Below, piece after piece: positions 42,648 to 52,095 of a DNA stretch of 64,000 nucleotides. The stretch spans positions 248,001-312,000 of the forward strand of contig CAJUFY010000002.1 of the NCBI GenBank assembly GCA_910586245.1, read 5' to 3'. Source of the DNA: an uncultured Christensenella sp. (GTDB taxonomy: Bacteria; Bacillota; Clostridia; Christensenellales; Borkfalkiaceae). Position 1 is the stretch's first letter, and every line of letters begins with the position of its first letter. A program made the translations under genes and the position numbers. Below the pieces are notes generated by a model that saw only the letters and a list, made by a program, of their open reading frames with translations, did no database searches and had not been told where the DNA came from.

Positions 42648-45495
42648 TTCAATTAGGAAATATTCTGAACAAATAAAAAAAGCATCGGACATGCTTTATA
42701 TGCTATTAGCCGGTAAGAAATGTACACATTCGGAAGTAGTTAAACAGGCAAAAATATTGATGCCTATTGTTTTTAGAGATTTTGAAGTGGAAAAGTTGCC
42801 GGAATACGAAATTATTTTAAAAGAAATAATTGAGTATTATGAGGTTGAGGTTGGGATTAAAACTTATGCTCCCGATGTAATAGCAAAAGATAAGCAGTCA
42901 AAATACTGGTTGGCTAAAGTGAAGCCAACTATTCCGCATGCATATTTTGATAGATATAAGCTGTATTTAAGAACTGAAAACTTTGCCAATAAAACAATTG
43001 AGAATATCGAGTCTACTTGTGAAGAAATACTTTCTTACTGTGCAAACCCTAAGAATCCAAGCGGGATTGATAAAAAACGCGGACTTGTTGTCGGCGATGT
43101 TCAGTCGGGAAAAACAGCAAATTATCTCGGCCTAATTAATATGGCATTTGATTACGGATACAAAATTGTTGTCCTTCTTGCAGGCATGACTAATTCGCTT
43201 CGTTTACAAACTCAAAAAAGGACGGATAAAGGTGTAATAGGAGCAAAAAGCGATTCCATTGGGAACGCTATAGAGTATATAGGTGTTGGATTTAATCCGC
43301 AAGATCATTTTGCGGTGCCTTTTACGAATCAGTCCAATGATTTTGCTAAATTCATACAGCGAAATTTGAATGCTGCAATTAGCGATTTTAACAAGCCTGT
43401 TGTTCTTGTTGTTAAAAAAATTAAAAGTGTTTTGGAAAGTGTAGGTGAGAGACTTCAGTCAGAATTAACCGAAAAGGGTGTACTTGATTCAAAAAGTATT
43501 TTAATAATTGATGACGAGGCCGATAATGCTTCTATAAATACAGCTAAATCTGCGTCAAACCCTACATCGATAAATAGAAGTATCCGCACAATTTTTAATA
43601 AATTCCCGATAGCATCGTATGTTGGATATACTGCTACTCCTTTTGCGAATATTTTTATTAATCCGCACGACGAAGAGGATAATTTGGATCTATTTCCTTC
43701 TGATTTCATTGTTCAGTTAAATTCTCCTGACAATTATTTCGGTGGGAGAAAAGTTTTTCCTAAAGACGAAGACAGCCTTCCCAGATGTTTAAGACTGCTA
43801 AACGAAGAAGAACCGGACTTTTTACCTGTTATTCATGATAGAACAGCTGAATATCCCGTGTTGCCGCATAGCTTAAAAGAAGCAATTAGCGAATTTTTAA
43901 TTAATAATGTCATAAGAACATTACGCGGACAGAATACAAAACATCGTTCAATGATGATAAATATTACGAGATATAACGATGTGCAGGAAAGAATCGAGAC
44001 CGCTGTCTTAAAATATTTAGAAATATTAAAAAATGCTATCGAACAGTTAAGTTCTTTGTCGGTTGAAGAATTTGTGAAAAATACACAGTGTAGAAATATT
44101 TATGAAATGTATTTGACTTCGTTCTACGTTCAAATTCGGGAAGGGAATCAAGAAAATGGAGAAGATGCATTGGCTTGGTTGAAGATTCAATCCGGTTTGT
44201 ACGATGAAATTAAGCAGATGCAAGTTGCAGTTATTAACTCAAGGAACGGCAAAATGAGTCAACGCAATAAAGAAGGAATAAAAATGCGTTTTGACTATGA
44301 AAATTGTGAAGATGTAGGAGCGAGAGTAATTGCGATTGGTGGCATGGTCTTGTCAAGAGGTTTAACTCTTGAAGGGCTGATGACAAGTTACTACAGTAGA
44401 AATGCCGGTACATATGACACACTTTTGCAGATGTGCCGTTGGTTTGGGTATAGACCGCAGTACCAAGATTTGTGTCGCATTTATTTAACGCAAGAAAGTA
44501 TTGATAGGTTTGATGCAGTCTTAGATGCGGTTGAGGATATGAAGGCTCAGTTTTCAGAAATGAAACGGCGTGATAAAAAACCTAAAGATTTCGGCTTAAT
44601 GATAAAGGAATCACCTGAGACTTTAAATACTACTATGCTCATAACAAGCAGGAATAAAATGCGAGGCACAGAAGTTATAGAATATAGGCTAAATTACGGT
44701 GGAGTTTATGCGGATACTTCTAAGCTTTCGCGAGATATTGCTGTAAATAACCATAATCTTTCACGTGTAGAACAATTCCTGAAAAAAATAAAAATTGAAT
44801 GTATTTGCGATAGGTACATGGCATCTGAAGTGTCTAAATTTGATGTCGCGGATTTAATACGCGGGTTAAAAATTCCTTATGTAAACAAGAAGTTTGATAC
44901 TGAGGGGCTTTCCGAATACATAGAAAACAGTGATTTATTTCCGTATTGGGATGTCGCAATAGCAACCGGTGACGCAAAAAACTTACATAACTGTTTTGGC
45001 GTTTACGGAGTGACGGCAGCTGCGCGTAGTTTTCATATTAACGGAGTTAATGACCCTTATATACGGATAGGTGGGACAAACAACCGTGTTTTAGATCCCG
45101 GTATATTTGACTGTGGACTTTGGTTAACCGAAGCGCAACGGGAACTAATATTGCAGGAAAAACAAAACCATAAAGGGGATACGCTTTCAGCTTTAGATTA
45201 TCTGCGTAAGAGAAAGAATCCTATTTTGGTTATATATCCAATTGAGTTAAAAATAGAGGCTTCAGATGCAGAGTGCCAGGATGTAGATAGAGCGGCTGTT
45301 GAGAAACTGAAAAGGAGTATTCGAGATGATGTGGGAAACACAACTACTCCGTTAGTTGCTTTCGCTTTCGGTTTCCCTGAAAAGGAATCTTCTTTAAGAT
45401 TAAAATACAGAGCCAATATCGTTAAATTGGATGAGTTAAACGGAAATCTCGAAATTAACGATGACGGTGAAGGCGAGGATGATACGGATGATTAA
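42640..45495 (+). CDS. Z1-domain SF2 helicase-like protein
   Basis: 951 residues. Walker A is in VVGDVQSGKTANYLGL, the Walker B IIDDEADNASI, and the Z1 signature IGGMVLSRGLTLEGL with MCRWFGYR near residue 600. Z1 proteins are superfamily II ATPases that form the motor of MORC-containing restriction operons. The start at 42640 overlaps the MORC gene's end; a TTG at 42634 is less likely. The C-terminus is strongly acidic (about the last 15 residues) and overlaps the next gene. Confidence 0.9.
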   Translation: MNDSIRKYSEQIKKASDMLYMLLAGKKCTHSEVVKQAKILMPIVFRDFEVEKLPEYEIILKEIIEYYEVEVGIKTYAPDVIAKDKQSKYWLAKVKPTIPHAYFDRYKLYLRTENFANKTIENIESTCEEILSYCANPKNPSGIDKKRGLVVGDVQSGKTANYLGLINMAFDYGYKIVVLLAGMTNSLRLQTQKRTDKGVIGAKSDSIGNAIEYIGVGFNPQDHFAVPFTNQSNDFAKFIQRNLNAAISDFNKPVVLVVKKIKSVLESVGERLQSELTEKGVLDSKSILIIDDEADNASINTAKSASNPTSINRSIRTIFNKFPIASYVGYTATPFANIFINPHDEEDNLDLFPSDFIVQLNSPDNYFGGRKVFPKDEDSLPRCLRLLNEEEPDFLPVIHDRTAEYPVLPHSLKEAISEFLINNVIRTLRGQNTKHRSMMINITRYNDVQERIETAVLKYLEILKNAIEQLSSLSVEEFVKNTQCRNIYEMYLTSFYVQIREGNQENGEDALAWLKIQSGLYDEIKQMQVAVINSRNGKMSQRNKEGIKMRFDYENCEDVGARVIAIGGMVLSRGLTLEGLMTSYYSRNAGTYDTLLQMCRWFGYRPQYQDLCRIYLTQESIDRFDAVLDAVEDMKAQFSEMKRRDKKPKDFGLMIKESPETLNTTMLITSRNKMRGTEVIEYRLNYGGVYADTSKLSRDIAVNNHNLSRVEQFLKKIKIECICDRYMASEVSKFDVADLIRGLKIPYVNKKFDTEGLSEYIENSDLFPYWDVAIATGDAKNLHNCFGVYGVTAAARSFHINGVNDPYIRIGGTNNRVLDPGIFDCGLWLTEAQRELILQEKQNHKGDTLSALDYLRKRKNPILVIYPIELKIEASDAECQDVDRAAVEKLKRSIRDDVGNTTTPLVAFAFGFPEKESSLRLKYRANIVKLDELNGNLEINDDGEGEDDTDD

Positions 45496-46420
45496 TTTTG
45501 CAGAGTTATTTAATTTTGCTGAGCAGCCTAATAGCAATCAGAGAAAAATACCCATTGCGTCTGCATTGGAAGTTTTTTACGGATTGAGCCCAGATGGTTT
45601 TTTAAGACTGTCTTTTATGTCTAAATCCAAAGCACCAAAACTTGAATCAACAAAAGTTTTAAGAGTTTCACAGGGGGAAGAAAGTAGCAATGTATATTGG
45701 ACTTGCTTTGACCTGCTGCAAAACGATGCAAAATCAGTATATTACACATTCTGTGACAGTTTGGTTTCAGCTATTACCGATATTACTGTTGAAGTCACTG
45801 CTCTCAATGTGTTGAAAAAGCGATTTATAACTTGGAAAGCAATGTTTAAACAAGTGCAAAGCCAAGATGCATCAAGGGAAGTCATTCAAGGACTTTTTGG
45901 AGAACTGTATTTTTTAAAAAAATATATGCTTGAGAGCTATTCTGTCAACGAGGCTATTGGTGCTTGGGCAGGAGCGGATTCTAAAAGTAAGGATTATTCA
46001 ATAAAAAACGATTGGTTTGAAATTAAAACGGTAGGAGCAAATGTAAATCAAGTCCATATTTCTTCTCTAAGTCAACTTTCATCTTCAGTGCCAGGTCATT
46101 TGGTTGTGATAAGAGTGGAATCTATGTCAGAAGAGTTTGTTGCGGATGATTCTTCAATAAATATGTTATTACACGACATTTTATTAAGAATAAAAGATGA
46201 GCTTACAGAGGAACAGTTTTTAAATAAAATTAAATCTGTTGTAGGCAATATTACAGATAAAGTTTTAAATGAGAAGTTTTCCGTGAAAAGTATAAATTTC
46301 TATTTGGTTGACAGCAATTTCCCTCGGTTGCAAGAATCAAATATCCCCTTTTCTGAAATAGAAAATATTGAATATTATCTGAATATAAAAATGCTTGACA
46401 AATACAGGGAGAGTAACTAA
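45488..46420 (+). CDS. PD-(D/E)XK motif protein (DUF4420)
   Basis: 310 residues from ATG 45488, which overlaps the Z1 stop by 8 bp. The block GLFGELYFLKKYML, then SKDYSIKNDWFEIKTVG, gives the D...E-x-K core of a restriction-type nuclease as in DUF4420 proteins. It is probably the DNA-cleaving subunit working with Z1 and MORC. The next gene starts at the same base at which this one ends. Confidence 0.87.
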   Translation: MINFAELFNFAEQPNSNQRKIPIASALEVFYGLSPDGFLRLSFMSKSKAPKLESTKVLRVSQGEESSNVYWTCFDLLQNDAKSVYYTFCDSLVSAITDITVEVTALNVLKKRFITWKAMFKQVQSQDASREVIQGLFGELYFLKKYMLESYSVNEAIGAWAGADSKSKDYSIKNDWFEIKTVGANVNQVHISSLSQLSSSVPGHLVVIRVESMSEEFVADDSSINMLLHDILLRIKDELTEEQFLNKIKSVVGNITDKVLNEKFSVKSINFYLVDSNFPRLQESNIPFSEIENIEYYLNIKMLDKYRESN

Positions 46421-48510
46421 TGAATCTTGAAGAATTTAGAGAAAGTTATATAAATGAAGATATTAATGCCGAAGCAGTAAATACTTCAAGGTACCCAATA
46501 GATGTGTTTATTGACAGTGCTGTAGACATTCTCATGAATGACTATTCTCTTATTACGGATATGTCGCAGTGTTATTACGAGTTTACAAAAGGTACACGCG
46601 CATTTAAGAATATGCGGATTGATGCGGCATATTTGGATTTGCCATCCAGTACGCTTAATTTACTGTTTGCTGATTATAACGAAGGTGAAATTAAAAATAT
46701 CACTAATGAGTTCTTACATAATAAGTCACAGTTACTTCTCAATTACTTTGAAAACTGTTTAAAAGGATTTTTCAAGGATGCAGAACAGGCAGATCCGGCA
46801 GTGCAGCTTGCTAGAGATATACGTGTTAATGTAGGATATATTTATAAAATTCATCTTTTTATTATCAGTACTGACAAATTAAGTAAGGCGGTTAAAAAAC
46901 TTGAATTACCTGATTTTGTTTATGGCGGACATATATTTAAAGTCGATTTGGACGTTCTTGATATTGAGGGTATATATAGGGCTAAACTTGCCGGATTTAC
47001 AAAAGAAGATATCGTAATTAACTGCAAGGATTTCGGGGTTGAAGGTATACCTTGCATTAAAGCAGATATCGAAACCGAACAGTATGAATCGTATTTAGCT
47101 ATAGTACCCGGCACATTCTTAGCAGAAATTTACAAAAAACACAATGCTTCGTTGTTGGAAGCCAATGTGCGTTCGTTTTTAAAATTTAACGGAGGTGTTA
47201 ATAAGGGCATTAGGGGTACAATATTAAACGAAAAATCAAGATTTTTCACTTATAATAACGGTATTTCAACAACAGCAAAAGCTATAACAACAGTTAATCA
47301 TCCGGAGAAAGGATTATTTATTACTTCGTTTACAGATTTGCAAATTATTAACGGGGGGCAAACCACTGCTACTTTGGCAGCAACAAATATTAAGTATAAT
47401 GCTGATTTATCTGGTATTTTTGTTCAGATGAAATTAACAATACTTAAAGATTCTAACCCAGAGTTGATTAGAAATATTGCGACTTATGCAAACAGTCAAA
47501 ATAAGGTAAAGACAGCTGACTTGAATTCTAGCCATCCTTTCTATGTACGTATGGAAGATTATTCCAGAAAAATTTATGCGCCTTTAGCAAGCGGACAGAT
47601 TGTTCAGCAGCTTTGGTTCTTTGAGCGTGCCAGAGGTCAGTATGAGCAGCCAATGATGCAAATGACAAAGAAACAGCAGGCAGACTATAAATTAGTACGC
47701 CCTAAAGATAAAAAGTTTACATTAACAGAGCTTGCTAAATATTTAAATGCCGGCGCAATGCTTCCTCACTATGTTTCTTGGGGCGGTGAAGTTAACGCTG
47801 CGCATTTTCACAACAATATGGTAAAGCAATGGGATAAGGATAATTCATATTATAACGAATTATTTTATAAAGAATTAATCGGCAAGAAAATCCTGTTTGC
47901 CTTTATAGAGAACGTTGTTTCTGCACAGGAATGGTATCAGGAAAGAAGAGCGTATAGACCGCAAATCGTTGCTTACACATTTTCAAAACTTGTACATGAA
48001 GCAAGTAAAATAAAAAAGAGTATTAATTTTAGGCAGATTTGGGACAACCAAAAAGTTTCCGAAGTTTTTGAAAAGGATGTTGCCGGAATAGCTAAAATAG
48101 TCTTCGATACTATTTACGACGACAGTCGCACTACGGCCAATATTGAAACCTACTGTAAAAGAGAGGAGTGCTGGACAATAATAAGTAAGAAAAGTTTTCA
48201 ACTCTCTGATGAATTAATTGATATTTTAGTCGATCCGTATGAAAGAGAAATCGAGGAGAATAGAGCAAAAAAAGAACAGAAATTTGATAGCGGAATATGT
48301 AATGAGATAGCAATTTTTAATAAGGGTAGCGGTTATTGGCAATCTATGATTGAAAGAGGGACAGCCCAAGAAGTTTTAACACCCGGAGAGATAATTCTTT
48401 TGAAAGCAGTAATAAATTACTGCAACGGACTGTATTCTCAACTAACAAAGTATCAATTAAGTGAAATTGCGAAGATTGTGCAAAAGCTTAAGGACAATAT
48501 GATTGAATAA
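46420..48510 (+). CDS. AIPR-family protein
   Basis: 696 residues. The AIPR core is visible as VRSFLKFNGGVNKGIRGTI, then FFTYNNGISTTAKAI and LQIINGGQTTATLA. AIPR was named from abortive phage infection proteins; members occur in Z1/MORC/DUF4420 operons and with some methyltransferases. The biochemical role is unsettled, with a nuclease suspected. The operon order here (Z1, DUF4420, AIPR) is canonical. Confidence 0.9.
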   Translation: MNLEEFRESYINEDINAEAVNTSRYPIDVFIDSAVDILMNDYSLITDMSQCYYEFTKGTRAFKNMRIDAAYLDLPSSTLNLLFADYNEGEIKNITNEFLHNKSQLLLNYFENCLKGFFKDAEQADPAVQLARDIRVNVGYIYKIHLFIISTDKLSKAVKKLELPDFVYGGHIFKVDLDVLDIEGIYRAKLAGFTKEDIVINCKDFGVEGIPCIKADIETEQYESYLAIVPGTFLAEIYKKHNASLLEANVRSFLKFNGGVNKGIRGTILNEKSRFFTYNNGISTTAKAITTVNHPEKGLFITSFTDLQIINGGQTTATLAATNIKYNADLSGIFVQMKLTILKDSNPELIRNIATYANSQNKVKTADLNSSHPFYVRMEDYSRKIYAPLASGQIVQQLWFFERARGQYEQPMMQMTKKQQADYKLVRPKDKKFTLTELAKYLNAGAMLPHYVSWGGEVNAAHFHNNMVKQWDKDNSYYNELFYKELIGKKILFAFIENVVSAQEWYQERRAYRPQIVAYTFSKLVHEASKIKKSINFRQIWDNQKVSEVFEKDVAGIAKIVFDTIYDDSRTTANIETYCKREECWTIISKKSFQLSDELIDILVDPYEREIEENRAKKEQKFDSGICNEIAIFNKGSGYWQSMIERGTAQEVLTPGEIILLKAVINYCNGLYSQLTKYQLSEIAKIVQKLKDNMIE

Positions 48511-48521
48511 GGATTAGTACT

Positions 48522-50915
48522 ATGAATGCAAAAGAAGGATATATTTTGAGATTGCTTGACGGAGCAGATAAAAAATTCATTATCCCTGTTTATCAGCGTG
48601 TTTACAGTTGGAAAACTGTAAATTGCGGATTGTTATTTAATGATTTAATGAACGTATACCGTAACAAATACAAATCGCACTTCTTTGGAAGTATTGTTTA
48701 TGTTGAAAATGACATCGGCGGTTGTAATGAATATGTAATTATTGATGGGCAGCAGAGAATTACTACAGTATCTTTGCTTCTTCTTGCCATTAGAAATTAT
48801 GTGCTTGAAAATAATTTGCATACGGAAAAAATTAATCCAAATAAAATAACTAAAGCTTTCCTGACTGATGAGTATGCATTAGACGACAAAAAATTAAAGT
48901 TAAAGCTTGTGCAGGGAGACGATGATGCTTATAACAGATTGATATTGCAAAGAGAGCCTATTGAAAATAATAACATTACAATTAACTATAATTATTTTTA
49001 CTCAAAACTGTGCGATTTAAGCGATAATGAAATTGAAGGACTTTACGATGCAATTACAAAATTGATGGTTGTCAATATTAGTTTAAAACCGCAGTCCGGA
49101 GACGACCCCCAACTTATATTTGAAAGTCTGAACTCTACAGGTATTGATTTGGAGGAGTCAGATAAAATAAGAAATTATGTTTTAATGAAAATGGAGGCTA
49201 CGCGTCAGGAAAAGATTTATAAAAACTACTGGGAAGTTTTAGAAAAAACTGTAATAAAACAGGATTTAAATAAGTTTATTAGATACTATTTAGCTAAAAA
49301 GACACGAGCTTTGCCTGACGAAAAAAAGTTGTATTTTGCATTTAAAAATTACAGAGAAGAAAGAGTTATAGACGATTCGGTTGAAACACTTTTAGCCGAT
49401 ATGTTAAAGTATGCGACATATTATCAAAAGATCAAGTCAGCAAAAATTAACGATGAGAAAAGCAGTGGACATTTCGCCCGTATAAATAAATTAGAAATCA
49501 ATACAGTTATACCGTTGCTTTTTGATTTATTAGAGGCATACGACAATGGTGGACTGTCAGATGATGAATTAAACGAAGCCGTTAATATAATAGAAAATTA
49601 TATTGTTAGAAGAATAATTTGTGGGTTATCAACGTCTATGCTAAATAAAACTTTTGTCTATCTTGGAGAAGAGATTTCCAGATATGTTGCAAAAGATAAA
49701 GCAAGTTACATTGATGCCATAAAATATGCCATTTTGAGTAAGACGGGTAAAAGCCGTTTCCCTAATGACAGTGACTTTGTTGAAAAGTTTGAAATGTTTG
49801 AACTTTACAATGCAAAATCTTCTATTCGTAAATATATTTTTGAAAGATTAGAGAATTTTAAAAGTAAGGAGCGCATAGCTGTAGAAGAACAAATTGAAAA
49901 CGGGCAACTAACGATTGAGCATATAATGCCGCAAAAATTATCTGTTGATTGGCAAAAACATTTGGGCGGTAACTATGAACTTATCCACGATAAATACAAA
50001 GATACTATAGGTAATTTAACTTTAACCGCATATAACAGCGATTACAGCAATCTTATGTTTGATCGCAAAAGAGATCTGCCAGATAAAGGTTTTGCGTATA
50101 GTAAATTAGAGTTAAATAGATTCTTAGCAAACTGTAATATTTGGAATGAGGAACAAATTGTAAAACGTGCGGAGCTATTGTCGGGGTGGGCCTTGAAAAT
50201 ATGGGGTTCTCCCAAAACTGATTTTAAACCAAACATTGTTGAAGAATGGGTTGCTCTTGACGATGAATATGATTTTACTAATAAATGTATTGTTAAAATG
50301 ATATTTATGGGTGATGAGATCAGTGTTGTAAATATAACAGATACGTATAAAAAAATTATGAATACTTTTTATATGCTGGATCCTGTTCGCTTTACGGATA
50401 GCGGTCTTTCCATAATATCTAGTGTTGAGTCAAATTTAAGAAATGCTTACGAGTTAGGACGTTCAATGTATATTGAAACAAACTTAAGTTCGCGAGCAAA
50501 AATAACTGCTATACGTGAAATTTTTAAAATTTTCGAAATAGATTTTAATGAGCTTACATTTTTAGTTAGACCCAAAAGTAAACAAGGAGAGATAGATATA
50601 GATGATGAATCTACATATAGTAATATTACTGTAGGCTCATTAGCATATCAACTGATTTCTAAATTGTTTGAAGATGAAAAATTAAGTGAACTTGAAATAG
50701 CTGAACTTATGACTAAAGAATATACTCGGCATTTTAAAGGTATAAGTGTACCGATTTTGGCAACTCAGCGAGATGCTAATAAAGGTACCGGAACTAAATT
50801 TAGATATTATAAATCGCCTATTACATATTTAGGTAAAGAATTTTATATTTCAAGTGAGTGGTATGAGGAGAGTAGACAGGACTTAATTAAGTGGTTTAAA
50901 AAACACTATAATTAA
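48522..50915 (+). CDS. DUF262/DUF1524 (GmrSD-like) protein
   Basis: 797 residues. The N-terminal DUF262 has IIPVYQRVYSWK and the ParB-like DGQQRITTVSLLLLA; a central DUF1524 HNH-type region includes LTIEHIMPQKLSVDW and GNLTLTAYNSDYSN. The last 250 residues form an extra domain resembling DNA-binding modules near the C-terminus (SPITYLGKEFYISSEWY). GmrSD-type proteins use an NTP-binding DUF262 and an HNH nuclease to cut modified DNA. It follows AIPR by 11 bp, so it is part of this operon. Its presence adds a second nuclease, one possibly aimed at modified DNA. Confidence 0.87.
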   Translation: MNAKEGYILRLLDGADKKFIIPVYQRVYSWKTVNCGLLFNDLMNVYRNKYKSHFFGSIVYVENDIGGCNEYVIIDGQQRITTVSLLLLAIRNYVLENNLHTEKINPNKITKAFLTDEYALDDKKLKLKLVQGDDDAYNRLILQREPIENNNITINYNYFYSKLCDLSDNEIEGLYDAITKLMVVNISLKPQSGDDPQLIFESLNSTGIDLEESDKIRNYVLMKMEATRQEKIYKNYWEVLEKTVIKQDLNKFIRYYLAKKTRALPDEKKLYFAFKNYREERVIDDSVETLLADMLKYATYYQKIKSAKINDEKSSGHFARINKLEINTVIPLLFDLLEAYDNGGLSDDELNEAVNIIENYIVRRIICGLSTSMLNKTFVYLGEEISRYVAKDKASYIDAIKYAILSKTGKSRFPNDSDFVEKFEMFELYNAKSSIRKYIFERLENFKSKERIAVEEQIENGQLTIEHIMPQKLSVDWQKHLGGNYELIHDKYKDTIGNLTLTAYNSDYSNLMFDRKRDLPDKGFAYSKLELNRFLANCNIWNEEQIVKRAELLSGWALKIWGSPKTDFKPNIVEEWVALDDEYDFTNKCIVKMIFMGDEISVVNITDTYKKIMNTFYMLDPVRFTDSGLSIISSVESNLRNAYELGRSMYIETNLSSRAKITAIREIFKIFEIDFNELTFLVRPKSKQGEIDIDDESTYSNITVGSLAYQLISKLFEDEKLSELEIAELMTKEYTRHFKGISVPILATQRDANKGTGTKFRYYKSPITYLGKEFYISSEWYEESRQDLIKWFKKHYN

Positions 50916-50936
50916 TATATTTAGAATTTCATTATC

Positions 50937-51359
50937 ATGGATAACAGAACAATTGCTCAGAGAAGTCGAAATATGGCTAACATACATAGCCAAAATACAA
51001 AGCCGGAAATTACCGTTGGTAAATACTTATTTAAGCTTGGTTTCCGATATAGAAAGAATGTACGAAAATTACCCGGCAAGCCGGATTTTGTGTTACGCAA
51101 GTATAAAACAGTAATTTTTGTTAATGGGTGCTTTTGGCATGGACATGAAGGCTGCAAATACTTTGTTATGGCAAAATCCAACACTCAATTTTGGATGGAA
51201 AAGATTAATTATAATAAAAGTAGGGATAGAGAAAACATCCATAAATTGACTGAATTGGGTTGGAATGTAATTGTCGTTTGGGAGTGTGAATTGAGACGCG
51301 GCGATAAAGATAAACGATTGCAAGAATTAGTTGAAGAAATTAAAGGAAATGTAAGTTAA
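50937..51359 (+). CDS. vsr: very short patch repair-like endonuclease
   Basis: 140 residues. Matches Vsr: RSRNMANIHSQNTKPEITV at the N-terminus, GKPDFVLRKYKTVIFVNG with the catalytic Asp, and the zinc-site block GCFWHGHEGC. Vsr nicks at T:G mismatches arising from 5-methylcytosine deamination, matching the Dcm in this operon; in MORC/Z1 operons it has also been proposed as an effector nuclease. Last gene before the operon terminator. Confidence 0.93.
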   Translation: MDNRTIAQRSRNMANIHSQNTKPEITVGKYLFKLGFRYRKNVRKLPGKPDFVLRKYKTVIFVNGCFWHGHEGCKYFVMAKSNTQFWMEKINYNKSRDRENIHKLTELGWNVIVVWECELRRGDKDKRLQELVEEIKGNVS

Positions 51360-51444
51360 TGCATGTGTTTTAAAAATAGCACAAAAATGGCAGTAAAATG
51401 CGTATGAGTTGAAAATGAAAATATGTTAGACTGATATTGTCGGA

Positions 51445-51476
51445 AAGTGGGACTTGAAAAGGTCCCGCTTTTTTTG
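51445..51476 (+). terminator. intrinsic terminator of the defence operon
   Basis: AAGTGGGAC (51445-51453) pairs with GTCCCGCTT (51462-51470, one G-T pair), followed by TTTTTT. Confidence 0.85.
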
Positions 51477-51909
51477 TTTGCAAAAAGCAGTATAGGGGAG
51501 GTGAAGTAGGATGTAGATGTAAGCATGATGATTGAGAAAATTTATGTTTTTACTAGTAGCATTGACTTCGGCTTAATGCTGCAGTCATGTCTTTGGATGA
51601 CCTTGAAAAGGCACTTTTCGGCTAAAATCAGTATTACAGAGGGAATTTAAAAAATTTTTTTAACTTTTTTTAAAAAAGTTCTGTAAGACTGATTCTGCTC
51701 TTGACAGATGAAAATTATGATGTAAAATGACGGGGAGGTTAAAAAGTTTTATAGTTGAAGCACACAGGAAATTAAATTTTTCACAGTATCAGACAAATGA
51801 AAAAACATAAAATGTCGTAAATTAAGAGGTGAAAAAGCAAAATGAAATAACTTGTAGGAATAATAGGAAAGATAGTGCTATTTGTCGAAACGAAGGCGTA
51901 AGTTATTGT
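51477..51909 (+). other. noncoding region before the recombinase genes
   Basis: No gene was recognised. It includes a long hairpin: AATCAGTATTACAGA at 51626-51640 pairs with 51680-51694 (one mismatch) around nested A/T-runs. A promoter and a GGGGAGG ribosome-like site at about 51733 follow. The latter has no ATG or GTG at useful distance, so it may be fortuitous. Confidence 0.6.
51701..51728 (+). promoter_or_regulatory. promoter of the recombinase operon
   Basis: TTGACA at 51701-51706, 16-bp spacer, TAAAAT at 51723-51728. It is of vegetative type. A weak sigma-E-like -10 (CATAAAAT at 51806-51813) lies further down but lacks a convincing -35. Confidence 0.55.
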
Positions 51910-52089
51910 ATGGACAAGCCAAAACTTAACTTTCGTTTTCACAATCCGAATAGCGAAGAGAAATTTGTACGTTTGCTCATATCGGTATGTATGGAAACGT
52001 GCAAGGTGAAAGCGGACGAGGCAATCTCGGCAGATTTATTAAATAAAAAGGAAGAAACGGCGGCAACAGACGCCGATAATAAGGAGTAA
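51910..52089 (+). CDS. small protein preceding the serine recombinase
   Basis: 59 residues starting MDKPKLNFRFHNPNSEE. Small proteins with this KLNFRFHNPN start are frequently encoded directly before serine recombinases in Clostridia mobile elements; their function is not known, and a recombination directionality factor role is possible but unproven. The start is uncertain: the ATG at 51910 begins the conserved part but lacks a clear ribosome site, while an in-frame GTG at 51829 with AAGAG upstream would add 27 residues. Confidence 0.65.
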   Translation: MDKPKLNFRFHNPNSEEKFVRLLISVCMETCKVKADEAISADLLNKKEETAATDADNKE

Positions 52090-52095
52090 CGAAGG

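Noticed and set aside
51806..51813. Sigma-E promoter for the recombinase
   Set aside because: CATAAAAT fits a -10 element only partly, and the sequence 14 bp upstream is a poor -35; the vegetative-type promoter at 51701 is better.
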